A stretch of 8,012 nt of DNA from Methanomicrobiales archaeon. GTDB taxonomy: Archaea > Halobacteriota > Methanomicrobia > Methanomicrobiales > Methanospirillaceae. This document shows, piece after piece, positions 1-5,545 of the stretch. Under the pieces are notes generated by a model that saw only the letters and a program-made list of their open reading frames with translations, did not search any database and was not told the origin of the DNA. A program made the translations under genes and the position numbers. Location of the stretch: positions 1 to 8,012 of the forward strand of contig JAAYPD010000102.1 of NCBI GenBank assembly GCA_012520015.1, read 5' to 3'. Each line of letters begins with the position of its first letter. Positions within the stretch are counted from its first letter, which is position 1.

Positions 1-1
1 C

Positions 2-250
2 CTTGTAGTCAATGCAATTACATTCGCATTATTCGGATATGACAAGCAAAGGGCGATGCGTGAAGAGTATCGGATACCTGAACGAAATCTGGTGACCCTT
101 GCATTCTTCGGACCACTTGGTGCATACGCGGGAATGCGGGTATTCAGGCACAAAATTAGAAAACCTCTCTTTTCCACCATGGTTCCAGTGTTTATTCTCA
201 TTCATGCAGGTATTTATACCATGCTCATTTCAGGATATCTGCCAGGCTGA
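2..250 (+). CDS. DUF1294 family membrane protein, C-terminal part
   Basis: The reading frame is open from the left edge, so the start lies outside the window. The visible 82 residues contain the family pattern: an Asn in a hydrophobic stretch, then GYDKQRA, then RIPERNL, a glycine-rich hydrophobic stretch (FFGPLGAYAGM), FRHKIRKPLF, and a final membrane segment ending near LISGYLPG. This order (DKxxA, RIPE, GxxGA, RHK, terminal hydrophobic segment) is what is known for DUF1294, a small integral membrane family of unknown function. An internal ATG at base 56 is not the true start, because conserved sequence precedes it in frame. The stop falls 70 bases before the Cache lipoprotein gene on the same strand, so co-transcription is possible. 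Family assignment is fairly secure; the function is unknown. Confidence 0.85.
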   Translation, partial: LVVNAITFALFGYDKQRAMREEYRIPERNLVTLAFFGPLGAYAGMRVFRHKIRKPLFSTMVPVFILIHAGIYTMLISGYLPG

Positions 251-320
251 ACATGGACAGGAGAGACTGAGGATAGATAAGGAACAGAACTCTTTTCTTT
301 TGATCCATCTAAGAAGAGGT

Positions 321-1400
321 ATGGTTCGGACATCATTACCGACGGGTATTTATCTTCTGGCTCTTTCTCTTTTTTGCGCCTGTGGCTGCATTGCAGAAGA
401 GACCAGCTTTGAAATTTCCAGTACCGGAACAATTACCTACATCGACCTGGAAGGAGGTTTTTATGGGCTTGTCACTTCAGATGGAGTAAAATACCTTCCA
501 CTGGATCTGCCTGACGAGTTTAAACAGGATGGCCTGAAAGTTGATTTTTCCGGGGTTATTGACCCTGACATTATGACCATCCAGATGTGGGGTCAGCCAC
601 TAAAGATCCTCTCAATTACTAATAACCAGGGATTTATTATATCTGACAGCTGGTATGACGGTGAAGAAGATCTCTCGTCAGAACAGGAGATGGAACAGGC
701 AACATTACTTTTGAGATCATCAGCGGCACTTTCAAAGACATTAGATGACTTTGATGCAAAAATAGCAGAACATGCTGCAGAAATGAAAGGCCTGAACCTG
801 AAAGATGAAGATATCCGCCCCTACCTGCAAAAGATCTGCGAGGAAAATCCGGCAGTACTCCTGGTTTCTATCCTGGATCGTACAGGTACAATCATTCAGA
901 TATCCCATGCCAGGTTTGACAGCAGTATTGGTGTTAATGTCCGGGATCAGCCTTTGGTAGACTCGGTGATAAACAACCCTGTTCCGGGTATGAGCAATAT
1001 CATAAAATGCATAGAAGGGGAAGATGTGATAGACATAATTTATCCGCTTTACTCTTCCTCTCTCTCCGTTACCGGTTATCTCTCTGTGCTCGCCGAACCC
1101 GCTCTTCTGGTGGAGAGTGCACTTGGTTCATTAACAAAAGAGAAGGAGATGACGATTATGGTTACCCAGCCTGATGGAACCCTTATCGGGTATTCGGGTG
1201 AACTCCTCTTGTCTTCGTTTTCTGATAATACCACAGTCCAGAAGATACCTGGTGTTGGCACATCACCTGCTGCGTCATATGTGGCAGGGCATGATATGCT
1301 CTCACTTGGTGAATTTGTATCTCCTGGTAAAGAAAAATACCCGGTTTACTGGAATACAGTATCCCTTCATGGAACTCCCTGGAGAGTCCTGGTATTTTAA
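321..1400 (+). CDS. Exported lipoprotein with a small beta-rich domain and a Cache-type sensor region
   Basis: The product has 359 residues. Residues 1-23 form a signal peptide with Arg3, a hydrophobic core and a cysteine-rich end (CACGC); Cys21 or Cys23 is the likely lipidated residue. Residues about 29-99 form a compact domain with the motifs GTITYIDLEGGFYG, YLPLDLP and IQMWGQP, which I cannot name. Residues about 125-359 look like an extracellular double Cache region: a helix, then ILDRTGTIIQIS, later MVTQPDGTLIGYS, ending in the typical HGTPWRVLVF. No membrane helix or signalling domain follows, so it probably binds a ligand outside the cell and passes the signal to a partner, or acts as a scavenging protein (inference). 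ATG 321 is chosen because the signal peptide begins there. GAGGT abuts that ATG with no spacer, which is odd; TTG 300 is an alternative. A longer ATG at 99 would overlap the preceding gene heavily. Confidence 0.8.
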   Translation: MVRTSLPTGIYLLALSLFCACGCIAEETSFEISSTGTITYIDLEGGFYGLVTSDGVKYLPLDLPDEFKQDGLKVDFSGVIDPDIMTIQMWGQPLKILSITNNQGFIISDSWYDGEEDLSSEQEMEQATLLLRSSAALSKTLDDFDAKIAEHAAEMKGLNLKDEDIRPYLQKICEENPAVLLVSILDRTGTIIQISHARFDSSIGVNVRDQPLVDSVINNPVPGMSNIIKCIEGEDVIDIIYPLYSSSLSVTGYLSVLAEPALLVESALGSLTKEKEMTIMVTQPDGTLIGYSGELLLSSFSDNTTVQKIPGVGTSPAASYVAGHDMLSLGEFVSPGKEKYPVYWNTVSLHGTPWRVLVF

Positions 1401-1407
1401 CCAGTTC

Positions 1408-1415
1408 TTTTTTTT
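1408..1415 (+). terminator. Oligo-T transcription terminator candidate
   Basis: A run of eight T lies 7 bases past the stop of the Cache lipoprotein gene. Archaeal RNA polymerase commonly terminates at oligo-T tracts without a strong hairpin. No clean stem precedes it. The following gene has its own TATA box, which fits transcription ending here. Confidence 0.5.
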
Positions 1416-1566
1416 GAGCACCCGAAGCTGTTTATCTGATAGTATTACCAATTACCGGCCTTGTATAACGGCCTGGAAATGTCGAAATAAACGAAGGGTT
1501 TTCAGGGCATGAACATTTATGCACTTCAAAGCAATATACAGACTTTTCATTACTGCAGAAAAATTT

Positions 1567-1583
1567 GCTATACTATATAATAA
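1567..1583 (+). promoter_or_regulatory. TATA-box promoter of the HESGH membrane protein gene
   Basis: The AT-rich stretch contains CTATACTATATAATAA, preceded by an A run that could serve as the BRE. It lies about 30-45 bases before ATG 1612. This predicts a short leader holding the GAGG ribosome site at 1603-1606. A TATA box here also argues against the longer in-frame start at 1519, which would place the promoter inside the gene. Confidence 0.5.
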
Positions 1584-1611
1584 TTCAACAAAAGAAGATA
1601 ATGAGGATAGA

Positions 1612-2448
1612 ATGAAGATCCGCCCCTGGAGTAATCATGTAAGTTTTCTCTTTATAACGCTGGTGTCAATCGTCATCGCCCATGTAATTGAATTATTTGT
1701 CCATGAATCTGGTCATTATCTTTTGGCCCGGGCAGTTGGAATCGTTATCAGACCTGATCCGGTTCAGTCAGTGATCACGTCCCCGGTGAGTATAGCCTGG
1801 TATCAGGTTGGAATTCCTGGCTTTTATGAAACCTTTAATTATATTCCACATCTGCCCGTGTCTGCCAGCTGGTCAGCAGGTCTGATCTCCATTGGTGGCC
1901 TGGTTTTTAATGCTCTCCTGGCTGCTTTATGTTTCTGGTTTATTTTAAAAACCCGGGGTATCAGGTATAAATCCCTCATGACCATTTCACTCTGGGTTCT
2001 TATCTTTAACCTTGGTTCATTGTTTTCATATGTCCCTCTCAGGGTATTTTCAACAACTGGGGATGTATGGTATTTTCTCTCGTCATTCTGGATTCATCCG
2101 TTAATATTCTTGTTTCCTGCACTCATCCTGGTATCTGCAGGTCTTATCATCTGCTATTCTGTGATCCTTCCACTCTATTGCATATCCATTCCGGTGAAAT
2201 CAAAGGCATTAAGGATCTTTATCCTCATCTGTTCAACGATAATCCTTCTACTGTACCTGACAGGTCCGGTTTTATCAGAATTTAATCTCCATGATATCTT
2301 ATCACTACCTGAAATGACCAGCATTTTTCCGGTAATTGTAATTGGTCAGTGTGTATTCCTTGTTGCACTCTTCTTTGTTGGTCTGTCACGCCTCAACTCT
2401 CTTCAGTCTTCACGATATTTAGGAAAAAGAAGAAAACCTGTCAGATAA
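1612..2448 (+). CDS. Multi-pass membrane protein with M50-like zinc peptidase motif
   Basis: The 278-residue product is almost entirely hydrophobic, with about six predicted membrane segments (roughly 10-30, 86-112, 121-141, 160-190, 203-219, 237-258) and a basic tail (GKRRKPVR). The first segment runs into HESGH at residues 31-35, the HExxH zinc site in the HExGH form typical of site-2-protease-like (M50) intramembrane peptidases. The second M50 element is usually an Asp motif; here VPLRVF followed by TTGD, with Asp151, is the best candidate third zinc ligand. A glycine-rich GGLVFN stretch lies at 95-100. The start is set by GAGG at 1603-1606 and the TATA box just upstream. Substrate unknown. 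An intramembrane protease role is inferred from motif and topology; the absence of a textbook NxxPxxxxDG motif leaves room for a non-protease relative. Confidence 0.75.
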   Translation: MKIRPWSNHVSFLFITLVSIVIAHVIELFVHESGHYLLARAVGIVIRPDPVQSVITSPVSIAWYQVGIPGFYETFNYIPHLPVSASWSAGLISIGGLVFNALLAALCFWFILKTRGIRYKSLMTISLWVLIFNLGSLFSYVPLRVFSTTGDVWYFLSSFWIHPLIFLFPALILVSAGLIICYSVILPLYCISIPVKSKALRIFILICSTIILLLYLTGPVLSEFNLHDILSLPEMTSIFPVIVIGQCVFLVALFFVGLSRLNSLQSSRYLGKRRKPVR

Positions 2449-2449
2449 A

Positions 2450-2480
2450 TTTTTATTTTCATAAACAATAAAATTTTACT
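2450..2480 (+). terminator. AT-rich gene end with short T runs
   Basis: Directly after the stop of the membrane protein gene come TTTTT, TTTT and another TTTT within about 30 bases. Short A/T inverted matches (TTTTAT against ATAAAA) are present but weak. This is a plausible archaeal oligo-T terminator. The AT-rich sequence could equally contribute to the promoter of the following gene. Confidence 0.35.
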
Positions 2481-2534
2481 GTTCTCTCTGATGGGATGAC
2501 TTTTTGGGCTTAGAGAATAAAGAACAAAAAGAAG

Positions 2535-3209
2535 ATGTCTCAAATCGATAAGATCATTACCCTCTCTATAAGAGCAGATACTCTCGACCGGCTCAATCAC
2601 CTTGCAAATGAACGGCACATGTCCATTGAAGATATCGTACTTGAATTGCTGTCACCTGGACTAAAGATGGAAATGGATGGAATCACCAGGGAATTACGTG
2701 AAATTATCCGCCGGCAGGATGAAGAGATCACATGGCTTAGGGACCAGATCGCCAGGCTCACAACTTTAACTCCAACAACGCATGTGATAAAGCACGAATA
2801 CCCTGCTTTCATGCAGGAATCCCGGGACGTCTGTTCCCCTTCATCGATTGAACAAAGCTCCCTGTCATCTCCTGAGAAGGAACCGGAGTCGGAAGGCATC
2901 ACTCCTGCCTCAAATGTATCAGTGGATGATGTCCAGTTTTCCCCGTCTGATAATGGGGTGGAGTCTGAAGATATAATGAATTCTTCTTTTTCAGGTTCAT
3001 TGAGGACTGTTGACCGGACGCTTCGTGATTCAATCGGGGGAGTCAGTGAAGAAGTGATGCATACTATAGCAGAAGCCGCTGCAATAGCCGGCGAAAATGA
3101 GTCTGTTCTTTTGGAATACATCTTTGACGGGTTTTTACCAGCCGTGCGTGACGGAACCGACTGCAGGATCCGGGGGATTGATCTTCGCCGGTACATGATG
3201 AGCAGGTAA
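2535..3209 (+). CDS. Ribbon-helix-helix protein with coiled coil and conserved-looking C-terminal domain
   Basis: The 224-residue product begins with KIITLSIRADTLDRLNHLA followed by RHMSIEDIVLELLSPGL (about residues 6-43). This is the strand-helix-helix pattern of a ribbon-helix-helix DNA-binding fold, which normally dimerises and inserts its strand in the DNA major groove. Residues about 48-76 are a charged heptad-like helix (RELREIIRR, DEEITWLRDQIARL), likely a coiled coil. Residues 80-150 are Ser/Pro/Glu-rich and probably disordered. Residues 155-224 form a folded-looking end (LRTVDRTLRDSIGG, VLLEYIFDGFLPAV, RGIDLRRYMM). The likely role is transcription regulation or DNA organisation (inference). 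The ribosome site before ATG 2535 is weak (AAAGAAG). The gene is convergent with the LEA14-like gene. I do not recognise a named family for the full length. Confidence 0.75.
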   Translation: MSQIDKIITLSIRADTLDRLNHLANERHMSIEDIVLELLSPGLKMEMDGITRELREIIRRQDEEITWLRDQIARLTTLTPTTHVIKHEYPAFMQESRDVCSPSSIEQSSLSSPEKEPESEGITPASNVSVDDVQFSPSDNGVESEDIMNSSFSGSLRTVDRTLRDSIGGVSEEVMHTIAEAAAIAGENESVLLEYIFDGFLPAVRDGTDCRIRGIDLRRYMMSR

Positions 3210-3221
3210 ATTGAAAAATTG

Positions 3222-3239
3222 ACTGGCCTGATGACCAGT
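3222..3239. terminator. Hairpin between convergent genes
   Basis: ACTGG and CCAGT pair around an 8-base loop, extendable by one G-T pair. It lies between the ends of two convergent genes (stops at 3209 on plus and 3297 on minus). A T5 run follows on the plus strand near 3251-3256, and an A5 run just upstream reads as T5 on the minus strand. A bidirectional terminator is plausible, but the stem is short. Confidence 0.4.
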
Positions 3240-3296
3240 TTCATCCTTGATTTTTGAAATGGTACCTGTAATTTATTATATAGTGACAATCTGCTA

Positions 3297-3761
3297 TCAG
3301 GATTTTAGTGGGATGGTCCTTGTCTGTCTGAATGGGACCTTTGGTACAAATCCAAAGAAAGACGGCTCAGCAATACCTTCTACCTGTACAGTAACTTCGC
3401 CACTTGCCAGGATCTGAAATCCGGCTCTGATAAGGTCGGCATTTTTCGCAGTAACAGGCAAAATAATTGTGTTTTCACCGGTTGTTATTTCAATATCTTT
3501 TGTCTCCACATGACTGAGAGGGTTCCAGTCTTCATCCTTTAGGTATGAGACGTCTGCAGTAATTTTTTGAAACATGACCCCGAAAAAGTTCGGATTGTGT
3601 ACTTTGAGCATAATGTCAAGGCTAAGATCTGTGGCATTGATATATGCAAGATCAATAGATTCCACAGTCACAGTAGGCTCTTTGAAAATTGCGCTACACC
3701 CACAAAGAAATGTTAGTGCTATGAGTATTCCTGGTATCAGGATGGCATAGATTAATTTCAT
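3297..3761 (-). CDS. LEA14-like (LEA_2/WHy domain) lipoprotein
   Basis: The 154-residue product starts with Lys2 and a hydrophobic core ending in LTFLCGC, a lipoprotein signal; Cys20 or Cys22 is the likely lipid site. The rest is one beta-rich domain with the LEA14/WHy signature: VTVESIDLAYIN, then LKVHNPNFFGV with the conserved NPN at about 56-58, and an alternating hydrophobic pattern to the end (VTVQVEGIAE). In archaea such proteins are usually membrane-anchored outside the cell and linked by homology to desiccation and stress tolerance proteins; the molecular role is not settled. GGAGA about 6-7 bases before the ATG supports this start. The gene diverges from the TIG protein gene across a 256-base spacer and converges with the ribbon-helix-helix gene. 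Confidence 0.85.
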   Translation of the reverse strand: MKLIYAILIPGILIALTFLCGCSAIFKEPTVTVESIDLAYINATDLSLDIMLKVHNPNFFGVMFQKITADVSYLKDEDWNPLSHVETKDIEITTGENTIILPVTAKNADLIRAGFQILASGEVTVQVEGIAEPSFFGFVPKVPFRQTRTIPLKS

Positions 3762-3861
3762 CTTTTTCTCCAGATATGGATATAGGATTCATGAGATAAT
3801 GAATGAGATGATCATATGGGCCAGATTACAGGCAGACGATATGAGAAGTGAAAAATATTGT

Positions 3862-3887
3862 ATCGGCATTAAACGCCCCGGGCCGAT
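3862..3887. other. GC-rich hairpin in the divergent spacer
   Basis: ATCGGC and GCCGAT form a perfect 6-base stem around a 14-base loop containing CGCCCCGG. It is a GC island inside an otherwise AT-rich spacer (3762-4017) between the LEA14-like and TIG genes. It could be an operator, part of a leader RNA, or chance. Apart from the TATA box and ribosome site of the TIG gene, nothing else is supported in this spacer. Confidence 0.3.
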
Positions 3888-3965
3888 GAAGAGTTCCCTG
3901 CTTGACAGAATGACTTTTATTTTTTCATACTGACAATATGCATGTTCCACAATCCCTTTTTTTCA

Positions 3966-4013
3966 GGAAATAATAAATTCCAAAAGCTGCAATCTCTTTT
4001 TTATATTCGGTGA
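3966..4013 (+). promoter_or_regulatory. TATA box and GGTGA ribosome site of the TIG-domain protein gene
   Basis: An AT-rich box (AATAATAAATT, about 3969-3979) lies about 44 bases before ATG 4018, predicting transcription from near base 4000 and an 18-base leader. GGTGA at 4009-4013 matches the archaeal 16S rRNA tail and sits 4 bases before the ATG. This spacing selects ATG 4018 over the second in-frame ATG at 4030. Confidence 0.5.
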
Positions 4014-4017
4014 AACC

Positions 4018-5340
4018 ATGGATATTACTATGAAACGATCTGCACAACAAGGGGTCTGTCGTTTAATCCTGGCAATGCTAATTTTAATGGCGTCCTTCTC
4101 CATTACACAAGGATCTCTCTCTGAAGAGCAGATTATCTTCAACGGACCATTTTTTGAAAATTTCGGGCAGGGTTTTTCAAACTGGACTGGTGACACTGCA
4201 CCTCCAAGTGGCACCCTTCTCTTAAAAGGGAGTCTGGCTGCCATGCCTGATGAGGTAGCTCCTGGGGATGATGTTGAATTTACATTAAAACTCGACGTTT
4301 CTGCGATGGCCATCTCCGGGAAAGATGGTGCAGTACTAAAAAGTACCAGGGATCGCAACTGGACCCTTGACACTGTCAAACTCCTGGGTAATATGGTTGA
4401 CTTCCCGGTTATTCCAGATACTGAACTACTTGGAATTGGAATTGGATCGCAGGTTCCCGGCCTCATATTACGAAGCACAAAAAGGATGGTTACGGTTCAT
4501 ATCCCGGATACCGTGCAACCGGGCAATTATTCAATACGTGCGTTTATTGCCGGGACAGATATGAGAACCGGTTCTGTCAGTATTACTGTCCTGAACGGAA
4601 CACAGGCAGCCAGGGAAGATGTTCTGAATTCAACGGAAGAGACTCTTCCCACTCCAATAGATACCCTGACGCCTGAGCCCACTCCTTTGCAACCAGAAGA
4701 AGAGGAGCAGATATCAGATCCAAGGTTTACAGGAACAAGTGAAAAGATAATCAATGAACGTGAGATTCATGTCACCAGTATCTACCCGTATTCTGGTGGA
4801 GCAGGAAATACCATGGGAATTAAGATATATGGGGATCATTTTTCATCTCCAGTGTATGTAACCCTGGTAAAGGATGATTTTGCTATTGATGCAAGTAATT
4901 ACTGTTTCACTGAAAACCAGAAATACGGTGTGGCGATGATAGACATACCTGGGGATGTGGAAAAAGGAATGTGGAATCTTGTGATTACTACGAAGACAGG
5001 GAAAGCATGGGTTCCGTTTGAAATTGTAGATAAACAGATAGCTCCTGTAATCATTTCAGTAGATGCACCTGTGCTTACTCCGGATAAAGCAAGCGATGTG
5101 ACGATCTCCGGGCGGGATCTGATGGGTCCATGTGAGATCCTGCTGGCTGGAGATGGCCTCAGCTGGTTTTCGTTTTACCCAAAACCCGTCCTGACCCATA
5201 ATACCATGAAGATCAGGGTGAAGATAGATGTTCCGTTATCTGACGAGGTCAAGTCCGGTAAACTGGATCTTTGTGTTATAAATAGTGACGGAGTTACAGC
5301 AGTTTATAAAAAAGCGATCTCATTTGCATTAGAACAATAA
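4018..5340 (+). CDS. Secreted protein with two TIG/IPT-like domains
   Basis: The 440-residue product has a signal peptide (MKR near residue 5, hydrophobic core about 14-30, cleavage near TQG). Residues about 65-192 are a beta-sandwich-like region (GDDVEFTLKLDVSA, MVTVHIPDTVQPGNYSIRAFI). Residues 205-235 form a Pro/Thr/Glu linker with TPEPTP and EEEE, as seen in many methanogen surface proteins. Then come two TIG/IPT-like immunoglobulin folds: about 250-337 (HVTSIYPYSGGAGNTMGIKIYG) and about 342-438 (PVIISVDAPVLTP, VTISGRDLMG). N-X-S/T sites at Asn55, 114, 170, 193 and 204 could carry archaeal N-glycans. There is no C-terminal membrane helix, so release or attachment to the envelope by protein contacts is expected. 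The GGTGA site supports the start. Function is inferred from fold only: adhesion or envelope structure. Confidence 0.75.
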   Translation: MDITMKRSAQQGVCRLILAMLILMASFSITQGSLSEEQIIFNGPFFENFGQGFSNWTGDTAPPSGTLLLKGSLAAMPDEVAPGDDVEFTLKLDVSAMAISGKDGAVLKSTRDRNWTLDTVKLLGNMVDFPVIPDTELLGIGIGSQVPGLILRSTKRMVTVHIPDTVQPGNYSIRAFIAGTDMRTGSVSITVLNGTQAAREDVLNSTEETLPTPIDTLTPEPTPLQPEEEEQISDPRFTGTSEKIINEREIHVTSIYPYSGGAGNTMGIKIYGDHFSSPVYVTLVKDDFAIDASNYCFTENQKYGVAMIDIPGDVEKGMWNLVITTKTGKAWVPFEIVDKQIAPVIISVDAPVLTPDKASDVTISGRDLMGPCEILLAGDGLSWFSFYPKPVLTHNTMKIRVKIDVPLSDEVKSGKLDLCVINSDGVTAVYKKAISFALEQ

Positions 5341-5467
5341 TATCCGAAACCCCGGTCAATTTTTAGGGATTATCTGAAAATTCGTTAATGGCCGTAATAA
5401 AGTGGGAAATCAACAATATCATTCTCATCATTGTGTGAAGTTTTTGGTGTCGAGTGTCGGATATATA

Positions 5468-5513
5468 TTACTTATAGGTAAGTTACTTCGGAGTAACATA
5501 CTTTGAAGTAACA
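5468..5513 (+). repeat. Three tandem 15-base repeats in the ATPase promoter (candidate operators)
   Basis: Units start at 5469, 5484 and 5499 with an exact 15-base period: TACTTATAGGTAAGT, TACTTCGGAGTAACA and TACTTTGAAGTAACA. All share TACTT, then GTAA after a variable centre. Each unit also has dyad symmetry: TTAC-N6-GTAA for unit 1, GTTAC-N6-GTAAC for unit 2, and a shorter TAC/GTA match in unit 3. The array ends where the TATA-like element of the ATPase gene begins. This is the layout of a cooperative operator for a dimeric DNA-binding protein. The binding protein is unknown; the winged helix in the adjacent ATPase is the nearest candidate. Confidence 0.7.
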
Positions 5514-5523
5514 TATTTATTAT
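5512..5523 (+). promoter_or_regulatory. TATA box of the ATPase gene, apparently leaderless
   Basis: CATATTTATTAT is centred about 28 bases before ATG 5546, so transcription would start at or within a few bases of the start codon. No ribosome site precedes that ATG, in line with a leaderless transcript. A second AT-rich box (ATATATATTA, 5461-5470) just upstream of the repeats could be an alternative TATA element, in which case the repeats would lie downstream of it. Confidence 0.5.
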
Positions 5524-5545
5524 CTTTAACAGTATAGTACATGAC

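Noticed and set aside
99..320. Longer in-frame start (ATG 99) for the Cache lipoprotein
   Set aside because: It overlaps the DUF1294 gene by about 150 bases and adds 74 residues with no signal peptide; the real signal peptide begins at 321.
1452..1475. GGCC pairs around TTGTATAAC as a hairpin after the Cache lipoprotein gene
   Set aside because: The stem is only 4 self-complementary bases with a mismatch outside; too weak to call.
1519..1611. Longer in-frame start (ATG 1519) for the HESGH membrane protein
   Set aside because: A TATA box and a GAGG ribosome site lie inside this extension, and the added residues resemble translated spacer.
2597..3289. 230-residue minus-strand open frame opposite the ribbon-helix-helix gene
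   Set aside because: Low-complexity Ser-rich translation with no recognisable domain; the plus strand encodes a clear ribbon-helix-helix start and coiled coil.
3799..3933. 44-codon plus-strand open frame in the divergent spacer
   Set aside because: No ribosome site, no recognisable motif, and it runs through the GC-rich hairpin; coding cannot be supported from sequence alone.
3963..4478. 171-residue minus-strand open frame opposite the TIG gene
   Set aside because: No family features; the plus strand has signal peptide, promoter and domain evidence.
5341..5460. Possible remnants of a mobile element left of the ATPase gene
   Set aside because: No terminal inverted repeats, target duplication or transposase sequence could be seen.
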